Counted from the first letter of the stretch, positions 1 to 8,872 are shown. The stretch is 64,000 nt of DNA from Oscillospiraceae bacterium (GCA_910575695.1 CAJTGJ010000005.1:23993-87992); one strand, 5' to 3'. The notes: generated by a model not told the origin, from the letters alone. Numbers and translations are program-made.

Positions 1-319
1 CCGGAGCGGGCGTGTTGACCACCGGAGCGGGGGTATTGACAGCGGGCGCCGCCGTCTGCCGGGGCGCTTCGGTAGGCTTGGCCGTCTCCACCGCCGCCTC
101 AGAGGGCTCCTCGGAGGGTTCGTCAGAGGGTTGCCCGGACACCTGGGCGTCAGGGGATTCGGAAGGCTCAGGGGTATTGGCGGCAGGCTCCGCCTCGGCG
201 GAGGCGCTGGGCTCGCCGGTGGGGTCCTCGGTGGGCGTCTCCGCCTGAGTCCCGCAGGCGGACAGTAGGATGGACAGGGCCAAAGTCCCCGCCAGCAGCA
301 TGGAAATCTTCTTTTTCAT
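1..319 (-). CDS. Secreted lipoprotein, C-terminus cut by window edge
   Basis: The gene starts at the ATG ending at 319 and runs off the left edge, so only about 106 codons are visible. The protein begins MKKKISMLLAG, then a hydrophobic stretch and a lipobox-like LLSAC, so it is probably lipidated at that Cys and anchored outside the membrane. The rest is a low-complexity linker rich in Pro, Glu, Ser, Thr and Ala, ending in a repeated NTPAP motif. Such linkers usually precede a folded domain, which lies outside the window. It follows the MBOAT/DHHW pair on the same strand, 35 nt after the DHHW stop, and may belong to the same envelope operon. Function is unknown. Confidence 0.75.
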   Translation of the reverse strand, partial: MKKKISMLLAGTLALSILLSACGTQAETPTEDPTGEPSASAEAEPAANTPEPSESPDAQVSGQPSDEPSEEPSEAAVETAKPTEAPRQTAAPAVNTPAPVVNTPAP

Positions 320-354
320 GGCATTATGTTCCTTTCAGAGCTTTTTCTCTCATT

Positions 355-1734
355 CTAGCTGAAATCCGTCTCAGCGGCCTGGAAGAGCTGGCCTCCGGAC
401 AGATAAAGCACACAAATTGCGTCCAGCGGGAAATCCTCCGGCACATAGAGGGTGAAGGGATATCCCTCCCCCTTCCCCACGGGGCTGGCCTCATAGAGCG
501 CCTCCCCCAGCTGGACGTAAATGGGGGAATCCGTATCTATCGTGCCGGAAATCGTCCCCTCCAGCCGGATGTGGCCCGCCAGCTGGCTGTCCGCCGGGGC
601 GGTGACGGCAGCTTTGGCCTCGCCCTGGGGCGGCTGGCCGCTGAGCACCCGCAGGGGGGCGGGGAAAATGGGCGCACGCTCCGCCAGGTAGTCCAGGTTG
701 CGCTCCACCAGCTCGATAATCACCGTATCCGCCCCCGTCTCGTCCAGCAGGGACATCTGATAGGGCATGGCCCGGCTGAACAGGGCCTGCCCGTACTCCT
801 CCGCCAGAAAGGAATGGAGGGTGTTGCCGAAGGAATCCCGGAACATGAGCAGGCTGCCCGTCTGTCCGGGGGCCTGGGTCTCAATGCGCTGGTCCTCCGC
901 GCTCCGGATGGGGCGCACGTAGTCGAAGGCAAAGGGCTGGTCGAACTCCGTGTCCGGCTCCCGCCCGGTCCCGGTGGGGTAGAGCATCTCGTACAGATCG
1001 CCCCGGTGGGTGTCCGTCTCCTGCCCGGGCAGGGTAAACCACCGGGTGCGGCCCTCCAGCCCCAAGGCGTCCACCAGGGCGTCGTGGGCCAGCGCCGCGC
1101 CCCGGCTGGTCCAGTGGGAGTCGGCGGCGTGGTAGAGCACCTGCTCCTCCTCCCGGAAGGGGGCGAACAGGTCGGCGTAGCGGACCCCCTGAGCCTCCAG
1201 AAGGGGGACCAGGCGGTCAATGTCGTCCTCCCCCTCCAGCGGACTGCCCACGTTGGGCAGATATTGGGGGTAGAGGGACGCCTTGTTGGGGGCCACAGTG
1301 AAGGTCAGGCTCGCCCCGCGGTTCTGGGCGTACTCCGTCAGCAGGGCCAGGGTGTGGGCCGCGCAGAACAGCTCCCGGTCGCTCAGAGGGTCGGTGCGCA
1401 GGTAATCGTCCAGGGTCTCCCGGTAAAACAGCCAGCCCTCCCGGCCCAGCAGGACGCTGTCCTGACTGGAGGTCTGGAACACGGCGGCCTCCAGGGCCGC
1501 GTTGGCGGTGATGAGCCGCTGACGCAGGGCGAAATGGTCCGCGATGTAGTCGGCAGCCTCGTCCAGCACGTTCAGATTTATGCCGCCGTCCGCCGTGGTG
1601 AGGGAGGGAGGCTGGGCCAGGGTCTGGTTCGCCGCTGGAGGCTCCTCCGGGAGGAACAGCATCCCCACAGAGGGGATCAGGCAGGCGCACAAAAAGGCCC
1701 CCATGGCGATATCCGCTTTTGTTTTCAGCTTCAT
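355..1734 (-). CDS. DHHW/AlgX-AlgJ-like polysaccharide O-acetyltransferase partner
   Basis: The 459-residue protein has one N-terminal membrane or signal segment followed by an extracytoplasmic SGNH-like domain. The DSHW motif near the middle matches the DHHW signature of the AlgJ/AlgX family, and a later RDSFG motif is the probable nucleophile-serine block. In that family the membrane acyltransferase passes acetyl groups out and the SGNH partner transfers them to a surface polysaccharide. I chose ATG at 1734 because AAAGGA sits just upstream; the longer open frame has no site and would prepend arginine-rich non-coding-like sequence. It follows the MBOAT gene by 13 nt, so the two are surely co-transcribed. 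The acceptor polymer is unknown. Confidence 0.85.
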   Translation of the reverse strand: MKLKTKADIAMGAFLCACLIPSVGMLFLPEEPPAANQTLAQPPSLTTADGGINLNVLDEAADYIADHFALRQRLITANAALEAAVFQTSSQDSVLLGREGWLFYRETLDDYLRTDPLSDRELFCAAHTLALLTEYAQNRGASLTFTVAPNKASLYPQYLPNVGSPLEGEDDIDRLVPLLEAQGVRYADLFAPFREEEQVLYHAADSHWTSRGAALAHDALVDALGLEGRTRWFTLPGQETDTHRGDLYEMLYPTGTGREPDTEFDQPFAFDYVRPIRSAEDQRIETQAPGQTGSLLMFRDSFGNTLHSFLAEEYGQALFSRAMPYQMSLLDETGADTVIIELVERNLDYLAERAPIFPAPLRVLSGQPPQGEAKAAVTAPADSQLAGHIRLEGTISGTIDTDSPIYVQLGEALYEASPVGKGEGYPFTLYVPEDFPLDAICVLYLSGGQLFQAAETDFS

Positions 1735-1747
1735 TCGGGGTCCTTTC

Positions 1748-3157
1748 TCAGAATTGGAAGTAGATAAACGGATTAAAGGAGGCGCCGGACAGGTTGAGCA
1801 CGCACAGCGCGAACAGCGCGGCGTAGGCCGCAGTCCGCACCCACTGGCGGACCGCGTAGGGCGCGGCCTTGGACAGCCGTTCCACCAGCCGCTGGGGCAG
1901 GCCCGACGCCAGCAGGACTGCGGCAATGAGAAACACCACCGTCCGGCGGTCCAGCAGGGAGATGAGGGTCAATGTGTGGGCCGGCGTGAACTGGAACCCG
2001 GCGAACATCTGGGAGAACATCACCCCGGCGGCGGCAAGGCTGTCCGCCCGGAACAGGGTGAAGCCCAGCACCACCACCAGCATGGTGTACACATGGCCCA
2101 GCACGGATTCCCGCAGGCGCTTGGGGATCACATTGGCATCCTCCAGGGCGGAGAACAGGCCGTGCCACATCCCCCACAGCACGAAGGTCCAGTTGGCCCC
2201 ATGCCACAGGCCGGTGGAGAAAAACACGATGATCTTGTTCCCCATGGTGCGGGCCCTGCCCTTCCGATTCCCGCCCAGGGGGATGTACAGATAGTCCCGG
2301 AACCAGGAACTGAGGGAGATGTGCCACCGCCGCCAGAATTCCTTGATGGACCGGGCGGCGTAGGGCAGATTGAAGTTTTCCTGGAACGTGAAGCCGAACA
2401 TCCGCCCCAGGCCGATGGCCATATCGCTGTAGCCGCTGAAATCGAAATAAATCTGCAGGGTGTAGCACACGGCCCCCAGCCAGGCCAGGCGCAGGTCCAG
2501 CGCCCCGGCCTCCAGGGCGAACACCCGGTCCGCAGCCAGGCCCATAGTGTTGGCAATCAGCAGCTTTTTGGCAAAGCCGGTGATGAACCGCCGCAGGCCC
2601 AGGATGGTCAGCTCAGGCGTCAGCTCCCGCTGGTCGATCTGGAGGGCCACGTCGTGGTATTTGATGATGGGGCCCGCGATGAGCTGGGGGAAGAAGGAGA
2701 TGTACAGCACCAGCTTGCCGAAGCTGCGGGTGCCGGCGTCCGGCTCCCGGCTTACGTCCAGGGCGTAGCTCAGGCCCTGGAAGGTGAAAAAGGAGATGCC
2801 GATGGGCAAAGTCAGCCCCGGCAGGGGCAGATTCACCCCCGGCAGGGTATTCAGAATACCCGCAAAGAAATCCAGGTATTTGAATGTGCCCAGCAGCAGC
2901 AGGTTCCCCGCCACGGCGCAGGCGGCGGGCCACCGCTTCCCCCGCCCCGCGGGGGACATGAGCAGCAGGCCGAAGAGGTAATTCATCACCACGCTGAGCA
3001 GCAGCAGGGGCAAGTATACCGGCTGGCCGAAGGAATAGAACACCAGGCTGGCTATGGCCAGCCATGCGTTGCGGGAGCGAATCCCAGGCAGGAAGCGGTA
3101 AACCAGATAGGCGGCGGGCAGAAAGCAGAACAGGAAGATTGGGGAACCAAATACCAT
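1748..3157 (-). CDS. MBOAT family membrane O-acyltransferase (AlgI-like)
   Basis: This 469-residue polytopic membrane protein begins MVFGSPIFLFCFLPAAYLVY and carries the AlgI/DltB-type MBOAT signatures: FWRRWHISLSSWFRDYLYIP with PLGGNRKG, then GLWHGANWTF containing the catalytic histidine. Length is normal for AlgI relatives. MBOAT proteins of this type move acyl groups, usually acetyl, across the membrane onto surface glycans. The DHHW protein directly downstream is the standard partner. There is no DltA or DltC nearby, which argues against teichoic acid D-alanylation. The substrate cannot be read from the sequence. Confidence 0.93.
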   Translation of the reverse strand: MVFGSPIFLFCFLPAAYLVYRFLPGIRSRNAWLAIASLVFYSFGQPVYLPLLLLSVVMNYLFGLLLMSPAGRGKRWPAACAVAGNLLLLGTFKYLDFFAGILNTLPGVNLPLPGLTLPIGISFFTFQGLSYALDVSREPDAGTRSFGKLVLYISFFPQLIAGPIIKYHDVALQIDQRELTPELTILGLRRFITGFAKKLLIANTMGLAADRVFALEAGALDLRLAWLGAVCYTLQIYFDFSGYSDMAIGLGRMFGFTFQENFNLPYAARSIKEFWRRWHISLSSWFRDYLYIPLGGNRKGRARTMGNKIIVFFSTGLWHGANWTFVLWGMWHGLFSALEDANVIPKRLRESVLGHVYTMLVVVLGFTLFRADSLAAAGVMFSQMFAGFQFTPAHTLTLISLLDRRTVVFLIAAVLLASGLPQRLVERLSKAAPYAVRQWVRTAAYAALFALCVLNLSGASFNPFIYFQF

Positions 3158-3214
3158 AGGCTACACTCCATCCTGGGTTAAAATCGGCACTTCTCCGGGA
3201 AAAAGGGGGAAGAT

Positions 3215-4567
3215 TTACCAGAAATACTGGTACACGCCGGCGGGAATGCTGGCGGGGCGCATCATGAACAGGTCATAGCGCCGGGAGGTCCTGTTGTTGT
3301 AGTACCACTGGAGCTCCGGGTCGAACATATAGACCGTGCCGTCGATCATGATTTCCACCCAGCTGTGGGGGGCGGTGGGCTTGCCGGAGGCGCCCACAAT
3401 GGTCCAGGTGTGGCAGCCCAGCTCCCGGCTCAGCAGGCAGTAGGCGGCGGCAAAGCTGAAGCAGTTGCCCTTTTTGTTGTTCAGGAAGAACTGGGCGTAC
3501 TCAGGCTCCCAGTTGGCGGTGCCCTTGGCCACCATGGGGCGGGCCAGATAGGTGTAGTTCTTCACAACATAGTCGAACAGGGCCCGCAGCTTCTGCTCCA
3601 GGGTCATGGAATCGTTGGTCTGAGCCTCCACAATGGCGTTGAGCTGGGCGTCCAGGTCCGCGTTCCCGGTGGTATAGCGGCCCTCGGCGTCAAAGTACAT
3701 ATCGTAGAGGGTGCCGTTCTTCACGAACTCGCCGTTTTTCACCCAGTACAGCCGTCCGTCGATCCGGTGGGGCCCGTCCTCCAGGACGGGCTGCTCAATT
3801 TTTTCGATATCGGCCCAGGTCCAGCTCTCCCCGCCGCCGGCGGCGCAGTTGTGGGAGATGGAGGCCTCCACAATGTCATGGTACGCCCAGTGGGTCTCGG
3901 GCACATCGGAGAAGAACACAAAGGGGCTGGACCGGGCGATGAACTGCTCGTCGGGCACACGGCCCAGCAGGCGGTTGAATACCGCCACCACTTCACAGCG
4001 CTTCAAGCCGTTGTCCGGGTTGAAATTCCCCTTGTCGTTCCCCTGAAACAGGCCGTAGGCCGCCGTGCGGGTGATGGCGGAGTAGGCCCAGTAGCCCAGG
4101 GGCACGTCCGGGAAGGTGCGCTGCTCCGTGGCGGTGTAGGGGATCAGGTTCACCAGAGCGGCGGCGCACTCGGCCCGGGTGACGGGCTCACCGGGGCGGA
4201 ACAGGCCGTCCTCGCCAAACATCAGAGCCAGACCAGCTGCCTTTTGCACAGCGGCCTCATACCAGGCGCCCTGGGGGACGTCGGTGTACGCGGGCTGCTC
4301 CTCCGGCTCGTCTGCCGCGATCCGGCTCAGCATCTGGGCCAGCTCCGCCCGGGTTACGTACTTTTCCGGGTTGAACCTGTCGAAATTGCCGGTTCCCTCC
4401 ATGTATTTCGTATGTACACCCTCATCCTGCGGAACCATCATGACAGGAGCGGTACGTTCCGGCGCATCAACGGCGGACTCCAGCCCTGCCGCCGACACAG
4501 GCAGGGTGAGCGTCAGCGACGCCAGCAGGACCAGGGCAATGGCTTTGACTGCGAGGTTTTTTCTCAT
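3215..4567 (-). CDS. SLH-domain protein with C-terminal transglutaminase-like domain
   Basis: The 450-residue protein has a cleavable signal peptide (MRKNLAVKAIALVLLA... ending VSAAG). Three S-layer-homology repeats follow at about residues 50-230, recognisable by FNPEKYVTRAELAQML, FRPGEPVTRAECAAAL and FNPDNGLKRCEVVAVF. A short choline-binding-like YWVKNGEFVKNG stretch leads to a transglutaminase-like core. Its likely triad is Cys369 (GNCFSFA), His401 (PHSWVEI) and Asp416 (MFDPE). SLH repeats normally bind pyruvylated cell-wall polymer, so the enzyme should sit on the cell surface. The reaction could be protein crosslinking, peptide cleavage or peptidoglycan-linked. Confidence 0.9.
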   Translation of the reverse strand: MRKNLAVKAIALVLLASLTLTLPVSAAGLESAVDAPERTAPVMMVPQDEGVHTKYMEGTGNFDRFNPEKYVTRAELAQMLSRIAADEPEEQPAYTDVPQGAWYEAAVQKAAGLALMFGEDGLFRPGEPVTRAECAAALVNLIPYTATEQRTFPDVPLGYWAYSAITRTAAYGLFQGNDKGNFNPDNGLKRCEVVAVFNRLLGRVPDEQFIARSSPFVFFSDVPETHWAYHDIVEASISHNCAAGGGESWTWADIEKIEQPVLEDGPHRIDGRLYWVKNGEFVKNGTLYDMYFDAEGRYTTGNADLDAQLNAIVEAQTNDSMTLEQKLRALFDYVVKNYTYLARPMVAKGTANWEPEYAQFFLNNKKGNCFSFAAAYCLLSRELGCHTWTIVGASGKPTAPHSWVEIMIDGTVYMFDPELQWYYNNRTSRRYDLFMMRPASIPAGVYQYFW

Positions 4568-4677
4568 AATCGTTCCTGCTTTCCTTTAAATTTGGCTGAA
4601 GCTGCCCCTTCAGGCCGGAGCATAACCGGGATGGGAAGGGCTGTTCCTGTCGTAAAAGGAAGAAATTTAACTAAAAA

Positions 4678-4706
4678 ATTATATCACGCGCGGCCTGCAA
4701 ATGCAA
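4678..4706 (-). promoter_or_regulatory. Sigma-A promoter of the SLH-transglutaminase gene
   Basis: On the minus strand TTGCAT (4701-4706) and a perfect TATAAT (4678-4683) are 17 bp apart, about 110 bp before the start codon at 4567. Confidence 0.6.
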
Positions 4707-4799
4707 TACCTAACTGGTATATGCTCCATATGCCCGGTATGTGCCGCAGAATGAGGCCGCGGAACTCCATATTGGAGGGAAGACCGGCGCGGAGCGTGG

Positions 4800-4836
4800 A
4801 AAAAAGCCCGCCGTCTGGAGCACACAGGCGGCAGGC
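4800..4836 (-). terminator. Intrinsic terminator of the Nudix gene
   Basis: On the minus strand a near-perfect GC-rich hairpin (4806-4836, arms GCCTGCCG.CTG and CAG.CGGCGGGC) is followed by six T residues, 9 nt after the stop of the Nudix gene. Confidence 0.85.
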
Positions 4837-4844
4837 CTTTTCGG

Positions 4845-5465
4845 CTATTCAAACAGAGTGTCCCAATGCTCCGAATGATACGCCTCAAAGCACATCCGGA
4901 TCTGTTCCTCATTGTTCTTTTCCCCCGCCAGCTCAGGGAGTTCATCCGGCAGGAAATAGCGAAATTCCGTGGTTTCGATATTCGGTTCAAACCGCCCGCC
5001 GGTGACGGAGCATTGAAGGAACACCTTACAGACGCCGTACGCGTAAACAGGCCGGTTGTGCTTCGCCCGGTCCTGAATGGCGATGACCCTGTCAACGGTC
5101 ACATCCAGCCCCGCCTCCTCCTTGACTTCCCTGGCGGTGTTTTCCGCTACGGAGGCATTTACATCGCACCAGCCGCCTGGGAGGGACCATCTCCCGTCAT
5201 TTTCCCGGACCAGCAGGATTTTTCCGTCCTGGAAAATGGCGGCGCGGGTGTCCAGCTTCGGGGTTTGATAGCCTGTCTCATTGCAGAATAAGCCCTTCAC
5301 TTTTTCCAGGGGCAGCTCCGACATATGGGCCGCCATCTCGGCCGAAATCTCCCGAATGCGCTGATAGCGCTCCCGGTCATAGGCGTCCCGGCCGTAGGTG
5401 AGCCCGGCCTGGGCCAGGCTTTGCAGCTCGACCGCCCATGAAAGCCATCGTCCGTTCTGTTCCAT
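4845..5465 (-). CDS. Nudix hydrolase with N-terminal Bacillus-type helper domain
   Basis: The 206-residue protein has the two-part layout of the common Bacillus/Clostridium Nudix hydrolase. A helical N-terminal region is WLSWAVELQSLAQAGLTYG-like, followed by the linker FCNETGYQTPKLDTRAA and a Nudix fold. The Nudix box is GGWCDVNASVAENTAREVKE plus EAG, matching GX5EX7REXXEEXG with all metal-binding acidic residues present. It should hydrolyse a nucleoside diphosphate linked to some moiety; the substrate is not predictable. GGAGG at 5476-5480 precedes three in-frame ATGs at 5474, 5471 and 5465. I use 5465 for its spacing and because homologues start just before the WLxWAxELQ block, but 5471 is possible. 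A remnant of another gene overlaps its 5' end. Confidence 0.88.
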   Translation of the reverse strand: MEQNGRWLSWAVELQSLAQAGLTYGRDAYDRERYQRIREISAEMAAHMSELPLEKVKGLFCNETGYQTPKLDTRAAIFQDGKILLVRENDGRWSLPGGWCDVNASVAENTAREVKEEAGLDVTVDRVIAIQDRAKHNRPVYAYGVCKVFLQCSVTGGRFEPNIETTEFRYFLPDELPELAGEKNNEEQIRMCFEAYHSEHWDTLFE

Positions 5466-5550
5466 TTCCATCATCCCTCCAGCCCCGCTGCCGTACAAAA
5501 CCGGCAATTTTTTCTTTCATTTCAGCAATGGTAGTCTGATTGTCGTTCAT
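5377..5550 (-). pseudogene. Truncated 5' end of a MazG-like nucleotide pyrophosphohydrolase gene
   Basis: From the ATG ending at 5550, preceded by GGGAGG at good spacing, the frame encodes MNDNQTTIAEMKEKIAGFVR followed by QRGW. This closely resembles the first 24 residues of small MazG-type pyrophosphohydrolases, which then continue FHxPKNL and an EAxELxE motif. Here the similarity stops at about 5478. The rest of the frame is merely the out-of-frame 5' end of the Nudix gene, up to a stop at 5377. No metal-binding EExxE motif is present, so it cannot be an active enzyme. An internal deletion joining mazG-like and Nudix genes of one operon is the simplest explanation. Translation could still feed ribosomes into the Nudix start. 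Confidence 0.6.
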
Positions 5551-5570
5551 TTGATATACCTCCCATTGGG

Positions 5571-5604
5571 AAAGGTGGACGCTCCGTTTGGAGCGCCCAC
5601 CTTT
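5571..5604 (-). terminator. Hairpin between the EF-G paralogue and the mazG remnant
   Basis: The arms AAAGGTGG-x-CGCTCC and GGAGCG-x-CCACCTTT fold around a GTTT/AAAC loop. Only three Ts follow on the minus strand, so it may be a weak terminator or a processing signal. Confidence 0.55.
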
Positions 5605-5618
5605 TATCAGCGTTTGGT

Positions 5619-7688
5619 TTATTCCTCCGCCATAGCCTTCGCCGCGGCGATGGCCTTTTCCTGAGCGGGGCCCGGGCACTCCTCGTACCGCACAAAGTGC
5701 AGGGTGAAGGTGCCCCGGGACTGGGTCATGGCCCGCAGGTCGATGGCGTAGGTGGTCATCTCAGCCATGGGCACCTCGGCCTCCAGGGTCTGGCTGCCGT
5801 TGCCGGCGGGATTCATGCCCAGCACACGGCCCCGGCGCTTGGTGATGTCGCCCATGACGTCGCCCATGTAGCTGTCGGGGATGGTGACCTTCAGCTCGCC
5901 CACCGGCTCCAGCAGCACCGGGGACGCCTCGGGCAGAGCGGCCTTATAGGCCAGCTGGGCGGCGGTCTTGAACGCGATTTCGGACGAATCCACCGGGTGG
6001 TAGCTGCCGTCGTACAGGGTGGCCTTCAAATTGACCATGGGATAGCCCGCCAGCACGCCGTGGACGCACGCTTCCCGCAGGCCCTTTTCCACCGCGGGGA
6101 AGAAGTTCTTGGGCACCGCGCCGCCCACGACCTCCTCGCAGAACTCCAGGGACTCGCTGTCGCAGGGCTCGAAGCGGATCCACACGTCGCCGAACTGGCC
6201 GGAGCCTCCGGTCTGCTTCTTGTGGCGGCCCTGCTTGGAGACGCTCTTGCGGATCTTCTCCCGGTACGCCACCCGGGGCTCGGCCAGCTCCGCGTCCACG
6301 TTGAACCGGGATTTCAGCTTGCTCACCAGCACGTCCATCTGGATGTCGCCGGCGGTGGTGACCACCATCTGGTGGGTCTCGGCGTTGTTCACCACCGTGA
6401 AGGTGGGGTCCTCCTCGTTGAGACGGCCCAGGCCGGCGGCGATCTTGTCCTCCTGGCCCCGGGTCTTGGGGGTGATGGCCTTGGAGAAGTTGGGCTCGGC
6501 GAAGGGGATGGGGTCAATCTTGATGAACTTCCGGGCGTCGCACAGGGTGTCGCCGGTCTTGACCTTGTCCATCTTGCCGATGGCGCCGATGTCGCCGCAC
6601 AGCAGCTCCTTGACCTCCTCGCTCTTTTTGCCCTTCATGACGTACAGACGGCCCAGCTTCTCATTCTGGCCGGTGGTGGCGTTCACCAGGGTCATGTCGG
6701 AGGTGATGTCGCCGGACAGCACCTTGATGAAGGAGAACTTGCCGTACTGGTCGGCCACGGTCTTGAACACGAACGCGGCGGGAACCGCGCCCTGGGAGGT
6801 GATAAACTCCTCCTTCTCGCCGTCCTTGTTGACGCCGGCGGCGGGGATGCCCTCCAGTGGGTCGGGCAGCAGATCCACGATGATGTCCAGCAGCATCAGG
6901 GTGCCCAGGCCGCTGAGGGCGGAGCCGCACACCACGGGCACCAGGGAGCAGTCCCGCACACCGGCCCGCAGGCCCTGCATCACCTCGGCGTAGGTAAAGC
7001 TCTCGCCGGAAAAGAACTTCTCCATGAACTCCTCGCTGGTCTCCGCCACGGATTCCATGAGCTGGTCATAGATCTCGTCGATGACGGACACCTTTTCCTC
7101 AGGGATGGGGATCTCCTTGCGCTTGTTCCCTGCGGGCTCAAAGGCCCGCTTGTGGAGCACGTCCACCACGCCGGTGACCTTCTTGTTCTCGTCCCAGATG
7201 GGCACCACCAGGGGGGCCACGCTCTTGCCGAAATACTCCCGCAGGGTCTCAAACGCGGAGTTGAAGTCGATATTGTCCTCGTCCATCTTGGAGATGTAGA
7301 CGATGCGGGGCAGCCTGCGCTCGTCCAGCAGCCGCCAGGCCCGCTCGGTGCCCACAGACATACCGCCCTTGGCGGCGCACACCAGCACGCCCGCGTCGGC
7401 CACGGACAGGCACTCGGCCACCTCGCCCGCGAAATCGAAATTGCCGGGGGCGTCCAGCACGTTGACCTTACAGCCATTGTATTCAATGGGGGCAACGGCG
7501 GCGGAGATGGAGATCTGGCGCTTGATCTCCTCGGGGTCATAGTCGCAGACCGTGCTTCCGTCGGTGGTCTTGCCCATGCGGGCGATCACGCCGGTCATGT
7601 GCAGGAAGCTCTCCACCAGGGTGGTCTTACCGTTGCCGCCGTGGCCTAACAGACAGATATTTCGGATACTGTGGGCAGAATAGCTCAT
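5619..7688 (-). CDS. Elongation factor G paralogue (EF-G2 type GTPase)
   Basis: The 689-residue protein has the full EF-G domain order: GTPase, beta-barrel, and domains III-V. Its P-loop is GHGGNGKTT (residues 15-23) instead of the canonical AHIDAGKTT. G3 is DAPGNFDF instead of DTPG, and G4 is SKMD instead of NKMD. The N-terminal block ending in STVCDYDPEEIKRQISIS is that of the EF-G2 branch (Mycobacterium/Thermus EF-G2 type), so this is not the housekeeping FusA of the str operon. Members bind GTP and ribosomes, but their role in elongation is unclear. ATG at 7688 is chosen because AAGGAG lies 9 nt upstream. It has its own promoter and no ribosomal-protein neighbours. Confidence 0.9.
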   Translation of the reverse strand: MSYSAHSIRNICLLGHGGNGKTTLVESFLHMTGVIARMGKTTDGSTVCDYDPEEIKRQISISAAVAPIEYNGCKVNVLDAPGNFDFAGEVAECLSVADAGVLVCAAKGGMSVGTERAWRLLDERRLPRIVYISKMDEDNIDFNSAFETLREYFGKSVAPLVVPIWDENKKVTGVVDVLHKRAFEPAGNKRKEIPIPEEKVSVIDEIYDQLMESVAETSEEFMEKFFSGESFTYAEVMQGLRAGVRDCSLVPVVCGSALSGLGTLMLLDIIVDLLPDPLEGIPAAGVNKDGEKEEFITSQGAVPAAFVFKTVADQYGKFSFIKVLSGDITSDMTLVNATTGQNEKLGRLYVMKGKKSEEVKELLCGDIGAIGKMDKVKTGDTLCDARKFIKIDPIPFAEPNFSKAITPKTRGQEDKIAAGLGRLNEEDPTFTVVNNAETHQMVVTTAGDIQMDVLVSKLKSRFNVDAELAEPRVAYREKIRKSVSKQGRHKKQTGGSGQFGDVWIRFEPCDSESLEFCEEVVGGAVPKNFFPAVEKGLREACVHGVLAGYPMVNLKATLYDGSYHPVDSSEIAFKTAAQLAYKAALPEASPVLLEPVGELKVTIPDSYMGDVMGDITKRRGRVLGMNPAGNGSQTLEAEVPMAEMTTYAIDLRAMTQSRGTFTLHFVRYEECPGPAQEKAIAAAKAMAEE

Positions 7689-7756
7689 AATTGTTCCACT
7701 CCTTAACGTTTGACGTTCAGCCCCCCGTCCAGAAGGCCGAGACGCCGCTGAAAACA

Positions 7757-7785
7757 ATTATACAATAACCACCGCCGTTTGGCAA
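7757..7785 (-). promoter_or_regulatory. Sigma-A promoter of the EF-G2 gene
   Basis: On the minus strand TTGCCA (7780-7785) and a perfect TATAAT (7757-7762) are separated by exactly 17 bp, about 70 bp before the start codon. Confidence 0.7.
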
Positions 7786-7838
7786 CGGCTATTTGAGGAT
7801 TTCGACGAATTATTTTCCTGGGAATGACAGGCAGGCCC

Positions 7839-8810
7839 TCACCGCAGCTCCCGCCGGATCCCCTCCGCCACCCTGGCGAAGTCCTCCGCCGTCTGGATTT
7901 TGCAGGCCCGCTCCTTCCAATAGGAGGCGTAAGGCACTCCCTTAAGATACCACGCCAGATGCTTGCGCATCTCCAGGCAGGCGATTTTCTCCCCCTTATG
8001 CTCCCGGGCCAGCTCGAACTGCCGCGCCGCCGTGTCCATCCGGGCGGACAAAGGCGGCAGGGGCGGCGCCTCCCGGCCCTCCAGGGCGGCGGCGCACTGC
8101 TCCAGCAGCCACGGATTTCCGAAGGCCCCCCGGCCCACCATGGCCATATCCGCCCCGGTGATCTTCAAAATCCGCACCGCGTCCCTGGCCTCAAACACGT
8201 CCCCGTTGGCGATGACGGGGATGGACACCGCCTCCTTTACCTGCCGGATGTAGTCCCAGTTGGCGCTGCCGGAGTACATCTGGGTCTTGGTGCGCCCATG
8301 GACCGCCACGGCGGACACCCCTGCGTCCTCCATGCGGCGGGCAAACTCCACGCAGTTGATGGAGCCCTTGTCCCAGCCCAGCCGGAACTTCACGGTAACG
8401 GGCGTCCCCGACGCCCCCCGCACCACCGCCGCGGCCACCCTGGCCGCCTTGTCCGGGTCCCGCATCAGGGCGGAGCCGTCCCCGGAGTTTGCCACCTTGG
8501 GCACGGGACAGCCCATGTTGATATCGATGACGTCCGCCCCGGAGCGCTCCAGGGCCAGCGCCGCCCCCTTCTCCATAAAGGGCTCGTCACAGCCGAAGAT
8601 CTGGACGGCGGCGGGGTGCTCCCCCTCTCCCAGCTTCAACAGAGCGGGGGTCTTTTTGTCCCCGTAGCACAGGGCCTTGGCGCTCACCATTTCGGACACC
8701 GTGTAGCACCCCGACAGCTCCCGGCACACCGCCCGGAACGCCAGGTCCGTCACCCCCGCCATGGGGCCCAGGGCCAGGCGGGTATTCAGTTCCACATTGC
8801 CAATTTTCAT
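7839..8810 (-). CDS. dusB: tRNA-dihydrouridine synthase DusB
   Basis: The 323-residue protein starts [20 protein letters not shown], the FMN-binding opening of Dus enzymes. It has the catalytic-cysteine block [18 protein letters not shown], where Cys acts as the proton donor, then [21 protein letters not shown] and NGDVF. It reduces uridines in the tRNA D-loop with FMN and NADPH in the cytoplasm. The alpha-helical C-terminus ([11 protein letters not shown]) supports the DusB subgroup. It is a single-gene unit facing away from spoIIE; its promoter lies in the shared intergenic region. Confidence 0.93.
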   Translation of the reverse strand: MKIGNVELNTRLALGPMAGVTDLAFRAVCRELSGCYTVSEMVSAKALCYGDKKTPALLKLGEGEHPAAVQIFGCDEPFMEKGAALALERSGADVIDINMGCPVPKVANSGDGSALMRDPDKAARVAAAVVRGASGTPVTVKFRLGWDKGSINCVEFARRMEDAGVSAVAVHGRTKTQMYSGSANWDYIRQVKEAVSIPVIANGDVFEARDAVRILKITGADMAMVGRGAFGNPWLLEQCAAALEGREAPPLPPLSARMDTAARQFELAREHKGEKIACLEMRKHLAWYLKGVPYASYWKERACKIQTAEDFARVAEGIRRELR

Positions 8811-8843
8811 GGAAAATTCTCCTAATCCGCAAATTCGTACCCT

Positions 8844-8872
8844 ATCATACCAAATTACCCTCGAAAAATCAA
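8844..8872 (-). promoter_or_regulatory. Sigma-A promoter of dusB
   Basis: On the minus strand TTGATT (8867-8872) and TATGAT (8844-8849) are spaced 17 bp apart, 34 bp before the dusB start codon. Confidence 0.65.

Noticed and set aside
4179-4589. 136-codon plus-strand frame opposite the SLH-transglutaminase gene
   Set aside because: It is serine/arginine-rich antisense sequence with no ribosome-binding site.
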